Below are positions 29,201-40,597 of a stretch of DNA of 64,000 bases, piece after piece. Source of the stretch: Atherix ibis. Lineage: Eukaryota > Arthropoda > Insecta > Diptera > Athericidae. The notes under the pieces are model-generated. The model saw only the letters and a list, made by a program, of their open reading frames with translations, did no database searches and was not told where the DNA came from. The stretch spans positions 46,817,667-46,881,666 of the forward strand of contig OY282610.1 of NCBI GenBank assembly GCA_958298945.1. Reading direction: 5' to 3'. The position numbers were made by a program, and so were the translations under genes. Numbering within the stretch: the first letter of the stretch is position 1; each line of letters begins with the position of its first letter.

Positions 29201-31089
29201 ATATTTAAAACCTAGACTGAAGAGGAATGGAAAATATATTTAATTGTTTACAGTTGAAAGAGGATTTTTTTAACCGCGCTTAAACTAAGGGGATGTATTA
29301 ACAATTTCAAAGGATGGGGCAGACTTCTTGATGACATTTTAAATAAAACAATGAAAAAATTCAGATTTAAAAAGAAATTCTATTTCAAAAATTTTAATAA
29401 TGGTTAAAAAAACTTGGAAAAATTTATAATGGTTTTTATAAAAACTATAATGAAAAACAATATTATGGAAAATTAAAACAAATTTTGTTGTTAAAAATTT
29501 TACAAAAATCATTCTGTTTATTAATAATATTTATTTTTAATTAATGCCGTTTAAAACTTTGTTTTCCATATTTTCCCATATGGAATGCTCTTTTCGTCGC
29601 CCAATACAACTTTCACCTGATTCCATATTGTTAAATAAAGAAAATTAATTTCTATTCCTATTTCAGCCTTCCTCCCTTTTCTTCTTAAGTTTTTTTTTTT
29701 CAATATTGTTTGGATGTATTATTATCTATGCAAATATGCATCGTTAGATGTGCACAAGTATATTTATTGTATGTGAATATGCATGAATGCATAAAATATT
29801 CTTCAATACATAACATTATCTATAGTATATGCAGTTTATTCTTTAAGAAAAATTTCCATTTTAATTTTTTTCACCATTTATGGTTTACTCTTAAAATGCA
29901 TACACTTAAGGTAATTGAAAAGATTTTCGTACTTTTCTCTGTTTATTTGTTAAGGCAAAGTTTTTCCTGTTTTCATTTAAATTATTTCATTTTGAAAATT
30001 ATTTTTACTTGAATATATATACTAACGAATCTATAAGACTGTAAATATCCTTCCATTTTTATACAGCATATTGTTTTTTTCTTTTTTTCTATTTTCTGTT
30101 AGTTTTTGCTAGTATAAGTACATACTCATATTAGAATATTACAATACATAAAAGTTTTTATTTGTTTTTATATTTTTTTTATGGTAAAGTCTTATATATT
30201 TTTGGTTTATTTAAAATGTTTTTGGTAAGAAAAGTTTTAAATTTTTTACATTAAGTTTGAGTTTTTTAAAATTTATTTATTAAATCAGTATTTATTTTTA
30301 ATTTAATAAAACAAAAATAATAATTATTTGTATTTTTTTTCAAATATTCAGAACCGGATGTATGAGAGATAAATACCTGTTTGGCCTCTACGAAAGGTTT
30401 TCGTTTAATTTTCTTTAATTACTATTATTAATTATAAAATTACTATTAATTTTTTATGGTAATAAATTTGTTTTAAACAAAAAAAAAATGTTAATTTTGG
30501 TGGGAAATTGTTTGAGAAATTGTTTTTTTTTTTTTAAATTTGAAATAATAGTTTTAATTATATTGGAATATACGGCGGAGGGGAAAAAAATATTTTATTT
30601 CAAAATTGATTCTTTTTTTTTAATAGAACTTATCAAAAAGGGCATATTAAATTTTTTTTTTAACAAATAAAATGATTTTAGAAAAAAGGGAATAAAATAC
30701 GAGTTAATTTGTTAAAAAAATTTATTTCAAATTCAAAAGCTGTTGGATTTGATAAGAAAAAAAGTTTTCAAAAATTTTGTTTTTTGCAAACTTTTTTCTT
30801 ATTATTGTGATCGAAAAAAAAACTGTTAAAGGACATTATTTTATAATAATTTTGTAATAGTAATGAAGATTTACGTTGCTAAAAAAGTGAGAAAGTCCAT
30901 TTTATAAAAATTAACTGATTTAAGTATACAAACTTTTAAAATCCAAAAAAGTGTGAATATTTTGAAAATTACCAAAAGAAATTTTTCGAAAGAAGGGCTT
31001 AAAAGTTTTTGTTCGCTTAGCTTTTTTACCTTGACTGAACCCTACAGCGAGTGGTATTTTCACACACTAAAACCCATTTTCCTATTATT
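26231..31089. other. Extremely AT-rich stretch, no gene recognised
   Basis: About 4.8 kb consists almost entirely of A/T homopolymers and TTA or AAT-type words, with no recognisable transposon. Slightly more mixed islands occur at 27,110-27,190, 29,180-29,340 and 30,345-30,400 and could be short exons, but none has supporting splice or coding evidence. Short frames such as 29,710-30,012 are not convincing. Confidence 0.5.
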
Positions 31090-31900
31090 CAAATATACCT
31101 GATCATGGGACAACCGTGATAGGTTACATTATTGGAGGCAGCAAACTGCTCTTGCCTCATTGTATGCTCATGATGGAGCTTCTTTATTACATGTTTTATT
31201 GAGCACTTCTGGGACAGGCGTTGAGTGACGATTTTTGCTGGTTCCTTTCTTAGTTCGATAAATTGTGGACAGTGTTTAAAGACATTATCCGCTTCGTTAA
31301 TTGATTAGTGGGGTATACCACATCAACGTCCAGGCTAAAGCAATATGGGTATTTCCTGAAGCAGTTTTCTTATGTCAGAAATTGGGCCACATTGTGGTCA
31401 CTTCTTTATGACAACTTCAGTTTTACGTGGCTATGTAAGCAATGAGATGATGCGGCCATCTTGCTTTTGTTCATAAATCCAAATGTCATTTCTCGCTCTC
31501 TCATCGACCAGAACTACTTTAAGAATAACACAGATAGCGTCACACGAGACATCTTTAAGTGTGCTCCGATAAAACATCGCTTATTGCTTGACGTTTGTAC
31601 GGTTCGGCCACCATAGTTTTTGACAGAACGTGGCTCCATAGAGTAGTATAGAACTGATGATGGTGGATACGAGCCTACTTTGGGTCTATATATGGGCCTT
31701 CGATGCTCCTTGCTAAGGCCTTAAAAGCCCAAGTTGCATTTTCAGCAGGTTTGCTAAAGTTCAACCTGTGGTTTATCTGAACTCCGAGACAACTAAGCGA
31801 TGACTGTAAAATAATATCATTCTTTAATTTTCTACTGGTTACTAGTACTGCCACGGTCTTTCGACCAGCCAGTTACAATCTCACTGATAATAGCAAATAC
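31090..31900 (-). mobile_element. LINE 3' fragment (R1-like), decayed
   Basis: Minus-strand translation from about 31,735 downward gives CNLGFxGLSKEHRRPIYRP, then KVGSYPPSSVLYYS, ME-RSVKNYGGRTVQTSSNKR and HLKMSRVTLSVLF. This layout of loop, SVLYYG-like box, basic segment and REVSRTVS-like segment is typical of the thumb and C-terminal region of R1-type LINEs. A DNA-stage remnant with stops and indels is all that remains. The endonuclease and RT catalytic parts are absent. Confidence 0.6.
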
Positions 31901-31946
31901 TGGATAATGTGGACTACGTCATTTCAGGCAAAACCAATTAAAATGA

Positions 31947-31964
31947 TACAGGATGCATCCTGTA
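31947..31964. repeat. 18-bp perfect palindrome made of two element termini
   Basis: TACAGGATGCATCCTGTA equals TA plus CAGGATGC, the left terminus of the elements at 1,772 and 4,849, joined back-to-back with its own complement and TA. It may be a collapsed element or a rearranged end. Confidence 0.75.
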
Positions 31965-32615
31965 TAAACATCGAGATTGTGGTTGGTTTGTTAGTGTACA
32001 ACTTTTCCTCCAAGTAACCTCATATGAAGAAATCGGGAGTGTTCAAATCGTGGGATTGTGGGGCCAGTCGTTATCACCACTTGTTGGCATTATTCGACAG
32101 GAAATTTTTTTTTCAAAATTTGCATCTTAGCACGAGCTGTGTGTGATGTGGTACAGTCTTGTTGGAACCACATGTTCTGTAGGTTTAGTTGATCCAATTT
32201 GGATAAAAGAAAGTTTCCCAACATGTCTCGATACCGGTTACAAGTAACTGTTACAGCATTGCTTCCAGCATACTCAAAGAAATATGGCCCAATGATGCCG
32301 CCGGCCCAAATGTAGTGGTTTTTTATGTATCAGTTGAGAATTTTTAGTGCCTGTTATATTTATTAACAAAGCCAGCCAAGTCAAAGTGTGCTTCGTCGCT
32401 CATAAGGATTTTTTGCCAAAAATGCTGGTTGTCTATACCGATCTGTAAAACTCGAGCACTCCAGTTTCGTGGCAATTCGTAGTCATTTGCTTGGAGCTGT
32501 TATATCAATTGAAATTTATACGGGTAAAGAAGCAATTCTTTTTTGAAAATTCTTAACCATCAAGTATGATGGAGATATTGCCAATTCTTGTGCACGGAGA
32601 TATAATGGGTTGTCA
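31947..32615 (-). mobile_element. Mariner-like fragment E3 (same lineage as 4,847)
   Basis: Minus-strand remnants appear in order: RAQELAISPSYL near 32,570, MSDEAHFDLAGFVN near 32,360-32,405, a GGIIGPYFFEYAGSNAVTV-like stretch near 32,265-32,305, and QLDQLNLQNMWFQQD near 32,160-32,205 with TTSHTARAKMQIL. It ends with FFIxGYLEEKLYTNKP near 32,010. At its 3' side the coding sequence breaks into TACAGGATGCATCCTGTA (31,947-31,964), which is the family terminus facing its own complement. The 5' third and terminus are lost where the next mariner begins. Confidence 0.78.
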
Positions 32616-32699
32616 AGAAAATAATTGTTTCCCAACAGAGGACTTAATTGTATTTTTTCACAACCAACTTCACACTTATGCCGCATAATCATATGTATT

Positions 32700-33780
32700 T
32701 TGTCAGCTGACATAGCAAGGCTTGCTAGAAAGCGCAAAAATAGCATTTTTGGCATATTTTACTTTTTTACTATAGAAAAGATAAAAATGCTGTTCAAGCA
32801 AGAAAAAAATTATCCGAAGTTTATGAAGAAGATGTGTTAAGTAAGCGCCAGTGCCAAAACTGGTTTGCAAAATTTCGATCCGGATATTATGATCTCGAAG
32901 ATGAACCACGTTCTGGAAGGCCAGTTGAAGCTGATGAAGACACAATAAAGGCATTAATGGATGCAAACAGGCGAATAACCGGTAGTGATCGTGAGATCAC
33001 CGAGAGATTAAATTTATCGAATTCGATCATTCATGATCATTTGAAGCGGCTAGGTTTTATATCAAAGCTCGACATATGGGTTCCTCATCTTCTTTCGGAA
33101 AAAAATTTGTGCCGTCGCATTGATATTTGTGATTTGCTTCTCAAACACCAAGACAATTATCCATTTTTGAAGTGTATCATCATTGAGAATGACAAATAGG
33201 TTGCCTGTAATGATGTTAAGCATAAAAGATCCTGGAGTAGAAAAGATGAACCGGGTCCAAGCACTTTGAAAGACAATATTCATCAAAAAAAGGTTATGCT
33301 ATCTGTTTGGTGGGATTTCAAATGAATCGTTTATTTTGAGCTCCTACCGAGCAACACAACGATCAATTCTGAAGTGTACTATCATCAGTTGGACAAATTG
33401 AATGATTCACTTAACGAAAAAAGGCCAGAATTGGTCAATAGGAAAGGTATAGTGTTCCAACAGGATAATACGAAACAACATACAACTTTAACCACTCGGC
33501 AAAAGCTTTTACAGCTTGGATAGGATTTACTGCCATACTCACCTTCCGATTATCATTTGTTCCGATCTCTACAAAATTTTTTTTGGTAAAACGTTTAATT
33601 CAAATGAGGAGGTCAAAAATCACTTGGATCAGTTTTTTGCCAGCAAACAACAAACTTTTTATGAGCGTGGCATTATGCTATTGTCAGAAAGATGGCAAAG
33701 GATATTGGATCAGACTGAATAGTATTTAATTGAATAAAATATTACTAATATAAAAATTGTCTTTCCGAACAACCCAAATA
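32700..33780 (+). mobile_element. Mariner I (DD34D), 5' end lost
   Basis: The right terminus, read inward, is TTGGGTTGTTCGGAAAG (about 33,760-33,776). This resembles the TTGGGTTG-type ends of a common insect mariner group. The left terminus is not found and the element abuts the E3 relic. The plus-strand transposase pseudogene at 32,744-33,722 fills most of it. Confidence 0.75.
32744..33722 (+). pseudogene. Mariner transposase pseudogene (element I)
   Basis: From 32,753 it reads HILLFYYRKDKNAVQARKKL, then after a +1/-1 shift SKRQCQNWFAKFRSGYYDLE, DEPRSGRPVEADEDTIKAL and LDIWVPHLLSEKNL to a stop at 33,197. The first catalytic motif, normally GDEKW, has decayed to ENDK and a stop. The frame resumes with HQKKVMLSVWWDFK, LVNRKGIVFQQDN (second Asp kept) and LPYSPSDYHLFRSLQN, in which a few residues before the third Asp are deleted. 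It ends with FYERGIMLLSERWQRILDQ and TAG at 33,720-33,722. With the first Asp lost and several breaks it is inactive. Domain order is otherwise complete. Confidence 0.85.
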
Positions 33781-36700
33781 GATACTCCATTATAAATTGT
33801 TATCGACTATTCTCTACAATTGTTAAATACGAATAGATAAATCTTATCCATATTAAAAATAGCCAATAAACAAAATCGATCTGGTACATAAAATGCACTC
33901 TGTACTAGCGGACTTCGAAATCAAGAACGCTGCGTTCTAGTCACTGGAGTGTGATCTCCGCTTTATATGATGCGCTTTGATTCGTTAATTTTTCAGGATT
34001 ATGAATAGCCTGTTACAGACTTAATCCTTTTTTAAGAATTAAGCCAGTAACCGGCTATTTAGAAGCAACTGAAGTATATTTCCATTAATTTACTAGCTAA
34101 ATTCGAACTTGAAACCATTACGTACTAGTCACAAACGTCCTAGCATCGATAAATCAATGCATTTGGATGATTTTTTTTCTTGGACCACTTTTCAAAAATA
34201 GTAAAAAAACTTCTTTTTAATCCTAATATAATTTTTTCTATTATAAAATATAAATATCATTTACAATTAAATGACAAAAATTTATAGATCTTTCTCATAG
34301 TATAAGTTTTTTAAATCTGGATTTTGTTTCATGCTGAGCTAAATCGATAAATTTTCTTTGCTTTTATTTTTAGTAGTTCATTTATTTGATAGCAACGAAA
34401 AAATATGATAATTTTTCTTATTTTTAGGAATACGATAATATTTTTTTTCTTGCAATCGGCTAAAAATAATTTAATAAATATGCTCACAATGGAGAAATAT
34501 TATTTTAAACAGTGTCATCATTAGTTTCTACTCATATCAATTTGAAAAAAATAATAATTTTATTCATTTTATAGCAAAAATTAACTTATATCTATTATAA
34601 AGTGTAGTTTTCTTGGTCTGTGGTGTAATGAAAAAATTATTCTTAAAATCCAACTAAAAAGATTTGCCCGATAAATTGACCTGTCACTTTTTTGACACTA
34701 AACAAAATTTAAAAATATCTATACCTATCAAAAATTTAATCCAAAAACGAATTTTTCATTATTTTACTTTTTAAGGACATTTATTTTCAGTATAAAATTA
34801 ACATAAAATTTTCGAAAGTTTTCTTTTTAATATTTCGAAGAAGATTTCTAGCGTATGACTTTTGACTAAAGTACTGAAAAAATATTCATGAAAAAATCAA
34901 CCAAAACTTTACAAAATAAAAAAATCTTTCAAAAAAATTTTCTTTTTTTAAAATTTATTTATATTTATTTGCATAATAAAACTATGGCCAAACAAAATAT
35001 TCCTCAAAGTAGTTCTTAATAAATTCCGTAAAAGTTTTTGTTGCTAACTTTGAAAGGTAAACTAGCCACCATCCCTATTTCGTTATGTTATTACATGAAA
35101 TATGATTTGAATAAAAATAATTTCATACCAAAAAAAATTCATAGTTTTTCCCATGCTATTCTAGCAGAATGTTGGAAGAAAAACGAAATTATTTTTATAA
35201 CGATTTTCTTTCACAAAATGTTTATTGTATTTGGAAATTTTAGAAATGGTCGACAACGAAGAGAGAACTTTTCTACATAAATTATTAATATAATGTTTAG
35301 TGGGAATTTTATATATCTGCTCTGTTATATTGAGATAAAAGTATGCTGATATTATTATATTATAAAGATGAATTTTTACAAGTGCTAAATAAGAGCAATT
35401 ATATGTCTGTGTTTATGAAAATGAAAATATTTCGTAAATAATACAAAATTTGAAATTGTTTTACTTTTCGCTTCAGAATTTCTATTTTTTTTATATAAAA
35501 ATTATATAAAAAAATGATTTTTTTAAGCAAGAATACTATATATTGTAAATATTAAAATGAAAATTTCAGCATTTATTTTTTTCTTCACGTCATCTAATAT
35601 GTGATAATATTTAAGTATTATTAATAGTAAAACTATTCTTCTAGAACCTAAACGCAATAGTTTATTATTAAAGAGTGATTGTCAATGTGCATATATATTA
35701 TGAAAAGGAAATATTTCATATATTTCACTGTATTAACCGTTTTTTTTAAAGGAAATTGGTTTAAATTTTTCATAGTGTAAACATTTTTTGCATGAAAAAA
35801 AATTATAATTTTTTTTCCATACGATTCTGATACTTTTTTAATTGATAAGCTTTTTTATAATTCTTTTCATAGCTTTGAATTGTATTAACCGAAAATTAAA
35901 TTGTCCGTTAATTGTACAAAATGTGGCAGAAATGTAAAGAGTAACTTGGCAACATTGCGTATTTCAGTTTGTTTGTTAGTCCCTCCTAAATGTGCAGTAA
36001 AAATTTCAACCTCTTCCGGTAGCTACACAACCCCATAGAACGTGATCGGTTAAGTTGTGTTTTTAAAGTGTATTATGAAAAAATGGGCCGATGATCTAAA
36101 TTAATTTGAAACAAAAAAAAATGCTGTTTTATTAAAAAAAGCAAGAAGCCTATTTGGAAATATTCCCTACCAAAATAACAATTTTTTCGACAGCATAATG
36201 CATTTTTGAAGAGTCAAGAAGCATTGGCATACTCATGGAGAAGTTAATCATCGGAAATAATCCGCACTTTTAAGAATAGATCGGAAATTATCAAGTTCTT
36301 TATTAAAAAATCCTTGAAAAGCTGTGAAAAATATTGTTCGCCTATCATACGGCAACCTCCATCAGCAAATTCTTGTCGGAAAAAGCAATTTTCGTGCTTT
36401 CTCAGAACACCCCCCCCCTCCTCCTCCCCTGCACACTCCGCTCATTCTATTCTCCTTATCTAAGCATGTCTGACTTTGTTATTATTTTTCAGAAAGAAAA
36501 ACCACCTGCAAGGATGTCATCTTGGTTATAACGATAATATCCAAAAGAGGAGCTAAAGGCCATTACAGTTCAAACATTTCAGAACTGCTTTGACGGCTGT
36601 AAATAATGCCTACGCCGATGTCCCACATCGTAATATTAAGTGTTATAAAATTTTATAGTAAGGAACACTATAAAATTTTATATTAAAAAATTAAAAATAC

Positions 36701-37564
36701 CCATAGTCCTCTGGTTTGTCATAATCAAGTAGGTTTTCGACTATTATCCACCTCAGATTTTCTTTTTCAAATAAAACACACAAAATTATTTTTATTCTGC
36801 TCTTTAGTCTAGGAAATTTATCTATAAAATACTACCATATATCTGGTAAATATCAACCACAACTCTACTGATAATATAGGATTCCAGTGTTAGAATTTTA
36901 AGTCCTTTACTTTTTCGTATAGTTTTTGCTGGCCAATTGACATCACTAGACTCGGAATTATGCGTCCTAGAATTTGCTGTGTTGGTAAGCTTGTGGCATA
37001 ATTTTTTTACGGTAAAATTTTTAAGTTTAGGCAAAAAAACTTCTGCGAGCGTACGGCCATAGTGCTCATAATCGGTCTCTCCTTCTTCATTTTCAAAGAA
37101 ATATAATTCAATGACATTTTAAGACCAATATGCACACCAGATAGCCATGAGGATTTTTAGAGCCCCATATATGACAATTTTTTTTTGTTGACGAATCCAT
37201 CACACTCTAATAAGATAGACCATAATCTTTTCTTAAGTTTTTACAATTTTAATGCATCGATCTCCAGTTAAACAGCCCGAATGGTAAACTTTAAACTAAA
37301 CAAACGTTTTCTTAAATCACAAATATTTTTAACAACTATCAAATGACGAGACAGTATTTTTCAAAACAAAAAATGAATAATCCCTCATAAAACGGAATAT
37401 CTTACCGTATAAATGGGAGGAGTTCCTTAGAAAAATTATACGAATTTTAAAAAGTCTAGACATGCTTTGATACATTTTTATTAGTTCTTTTGTAGTAATA
37501 GTTTTTAAAAATTTCTATTTTTGAATACACTATTTAGAAAAAGAAGAAAATGTACATAAATAAA
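33781..37564. other. Intergenic stretch with minor relics
   Basis: The 33,890-34,150 part is less AT-rich and unassigned. From 34,160 to 35,930 it is AT-rich with nothing recognisable. A pyrimidine-rich tract with an 8-9 C run lies at about 36,408-36,455. Near 36,548-36,620 the plus strand reads ELKAITVQTFQNCFDGCK, which resembles the C-terminal FxxCFxxWKKR segment of mariner-like transposases, a weak relic. A repeated TATAAAATTTTATA word forms an inverted repeat at 36,645-36,683. Confidence 0.4.
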
Positions 37565-38764
37565 TAAGAGTGATATGATTTCTTTTTAAAAAAAAAACAC
37601 ACTAATTGTTAAGGAAATTCAAATGTTTTTCATTTAATTTGAAGTATAATCGATACAATTAAGTTCTGAATAAAACGTCATTCAAATGGACTCCACGACT
37701 TCTGTTGCAGGAACGAATTCGATGAACCAAATTTTCGAGCACTTTTTCCACTAAATCAAGTATGTCATGAATAGCACGTTCAATATTGACTTCTAAAGCT
37801 TGAGGAGAGTATGGTTTATTGCTAAAGACCATTGACTTCAAATAACCCCACAAGAAATAGTCTAATAGTGTTAAATCACAATTATGAAATAATCGAATCT
37901 CCAAACTTTTCTCGCAATAATTCGGTTTTTGCACGTGCTGTGTGGCACGTAGCCCCGTCTTGTTGGAACCAGATGTTGTTAAGATCAACTTCTTTCAATT
38001 TCGGCCATAAAAAGTTGGTTATCATCGATCTATACTGCTCCCCAAGCTTCATTTCGAAAGAAGTACGGACCGATGATCCCACCAGACCAAAAACAACACC
38101 AAACTGTCAATTTAGGTGAATGTAATGGGTGTTCATGAAGAATTTGTGGATTTTCTTCGCACCAGAATCGACAAGTTTGTTTATTTACCTCACCACTCAG
38201 ACGAAAGTGAGCCTCATCGGAGAAGATGATTTTCTTTAAAAAATCGTTATCGTTTTCAAGTTGTTCCAAGACAAAATCAGCAAATTCACAACGTTTGCAG
38301 TGGTCCAATGGCTTCAGTTCTTGAGTGATAACAATTTTATACGGATGCAAGCCCAAATCCTTTCTCAAAATTCGCCAGGTTGTGGTTTGAGACAGTCCCA
38401 ATTCTTGAGAACGTTTTTGAATCGACAAATTGTGATCTTCAGCAACACTTGCCTGAACGGTAGCAATATTTTCACTACTTCGAGCGGTTCTTTATCTTAT
38501 TGGTAAGATTGAAATTAACAATTCGACGAATAGCGAACACAGTTGGACGATTATTACGACCATAAAATGGCAAAAGCGCGCGAAAAGTTGCAATTGGAGA
38601 ACGATTATTTTGATAATAAAATTGAATAATTTGTAAACGATGTTATTGCATATATCTCTTCATTATGAAATTGTAAACATTACTAAATACAACGAAAAAA
38701 AAGAAGACAAATCATGACATATTACAAATGGCCGAAACGTCACTTACAAATCATATCACTCTTA
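37565..38764 (-). mobile_element. Mariner-like element E4 with AGAGTGATATGATTT ends
   Basis: Left AGAGTGATATGATTT (37,567) and the exact inverted copy ending at 38,762 are flanked by TA at 37,565-37,566 and 38,763-38,764. The element is therefore about 1.2 kb. The interior encodes one transposase on the minus strand, broken by frameshifts. The protein group is that of the 4.8-kb copy (WGYLK type), but the termini are unrelated, so it is a separate lineage. Confidence 0.9.
37659..38640 (-). pseudogene. WGYLK-type mariner-like transposase pseudogene
   Basis: Starting near 38,645 the frame gives a degraded N terminus (LQIIQFYYQNNRSPIATFRA, YGRNNRPTVFAIRRIV). It continues as SIQKRSQELGLSQTTTWRIL and LKPLDHCKRCEFADFVLEQL. 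The first catalytic motif is IFSDEAHFRL near 38,225, followed by VNKQTCRFWCEENPQ and KLTVWCCFWSGGIIGPYFF. After a frameshift at about 38,040-38,080 it reads RYRSMITNFLWPKLKEVDL and IWFQQDGATCHTA near 37,950. A second shift near 37,885 leads to CDLTLLDYFLWGYLKSMV near 37,850. All three aspartates are readable but in different frames. The C-terminal tail reaches 37,659. Confidence 0.88.
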
Positions 38765-40597
38765 TTGGTAAACCCTATACTACTCGTAGCACAAAAATAT
38801 GCAGAATTTTCTAGTATCATTCATTATTCAAAGTTTAATTTTAAGTTATTTTTTTTTAAATTAAATATTTTTGATAAAAATATATATGAACGTTTTTACC
38901 CATAATAGAGATATTAGAGTAGACAATTTCTTTGATCAATAGTACTGAGTTCAGTGAAAGCTCCAAGATTTAGTATTAATATTTCTTTAAATTTGTTTTA
39001 AAAAAAAAATTATATTGAAAAATTCTCCAAATTAATTTTATAGTAACTTTTATGGTAAAAAAAATGCATTTATTTTCAAATTTTCCGTTTTTATAAAATA
39101 ATAAATAAAAATAAATATTTCAATTAAATTAAGGCATTATAGTATCTAAATGGCTTCTTTTTGGTTATTCTTTCTTAATGATTCCAGGATACTATTTTGT
39201 TTACAATTTTCTACTATAAATAGGAAACTACACATAAGTAGGAATAGAACTGAATACAATAATTGCTTCCAATTATAAATTTTTTTCACTTCTATTCATG
39301 CTTAAAATAATTAATTATGTGATATAAAAATTAAAAATAAATCAAACTAATTAACTGTGGAATAAAAATTAATGGTAATAAATAAATTAAATAAAAAAAA
39401 TATCGAAATAATACTAATAAAAATTGGAAAAAAAATTAAATTTAATTAAAATATTTTAATTATCGAACATAAAAAATAATAGAATATAGTTTTCAATGTT
39501 TTTTTTTTATTAATGGAAAAATTGCAGGTGTAATGATTAGTTATTTTTCTACAAATGTAGTGGAATTTAGTAATATGGATAAAAAAAAACTATGCCAAAT
39601 ATTATGAAAATCATTGATAGGATATAGTGCAACGACGGCCATCAAAATTTGATTAAAAAAGGTAAGAAATTTATTGAAATGTTTTTTTTTTTAATATTGA
39701 AAAAATAAAAGATTTTTATTTAATCAATTATAATTTTTAAATTTTGCAAACAAAAATTATTATAAAAGATATGATATTAAAAATACAGTACCAAATGTTT
39801 CCTATTATTGGAGATTAAAATTAATATAAAAAATAATTGTTTTTTCAACAGATTGAATGTTTAGGATTTTTTTTAAATGAATTTTTGCAAATTTTTGGCA
39901 TTTCTTGTAGAAAAAATTATTTTTCTTTTATAATTTCGATAAAAAAATTTCCTCAATAAAAAAAAAAAATCGTTATGTTATGTTATTTTGTTTTAGAAAT
40001 TTTTGGACTAAATTTTTTTTATCGAAATTATAAAAGAAAAATAATTTTTTCTACAAGAAATGCCAAAAATTTGCAAAAATTCATTAAAAAAAAATCCTAA
40101 ACATTCAATCTGTTGAAAAAACAATTATTTTTTATATTAATTTTAATATAAAAAAATCTAAATTCTTTGCCATATGAAAAACTAAAATAATATTTTTTTA
40201 GATAATAATTTGAAATATTTTATTTAAGATAATATTGGCCAAAACTTTTTTTCAAAAAAACCAAAATTTCTTATACGAAAATCAAAAATGTGTTCAATTT
40301 TATTTGAAATTTAAAATTTATATACTTCACCATAATAGATTTTAATTTTAACAAAGATTATTTATTAGCGAAATTTAAGTTTGAAAAAATATTCCAATGT
40401 TTAATTATGCTTAGAAACTCAGAACAACCAAAACAATTAACAATATACCTTGTATTTTACTCAAACCAATTTGGACCAATAAAATAGAAAACTGGAATTC
40501 TACCAAGCTTTCCAAAGTAAAATTGTAGATGCTCGTTACTATGTGTCGTAGCAGTGTCGTACGTCTTAAATCTCATTTTTCCTTCGTATATAAACTA
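38765..40597. other. AT-rich stretch containing a long inverted repeat
   Basis: Apart from the 334-bp inverted repeat listed separately, this is A/T-dominated with homopolymer runs. No gene or transposon protein is recognisable. Confidence 0.5.
39814..40147. repeat. Long, nearly perfect inverted repeat (137-bp arms)
   Basis: Arms at 39,814-39,950 and 40,010-40,147 are reverse complements, with only about one substitution and a one-base length difference in a T run. The spacer is 59 nt. Words such as AACAGATTGAATGTTTAGG and TGCAAATTTTTGGCATTTC in the left arm recur inverted in the right arm. An RNA copy would form one long stem. No terminal-repeat or TA signature at the outer ends suggests a known transposon family. 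Confidence 0.93.

Noticed and set aside
29710..30012. 100-codon plus-strand frame in the AT-rich block
   Set aside because: Its composition (Phe, Ile, Asn, Lys, Tyr-rich) is what AT-rich random sequence gives, with no motif.
33890..34150. Less AT-rich patch with short complementary words, considered as a tRNA or tRNA-derived SINE
   Set aside because: No cloverleaf with proper acceptor, anticodon and T-loop could be drawn, and box A/B spacing does not fit.
39814..40147. Long inverted repeat as a microRNA precursor
   Set aside because: The stem is far longer and more perfect than an insect pre-miRNA; a long hairpin-RNA locus or inverted duplication fits better.
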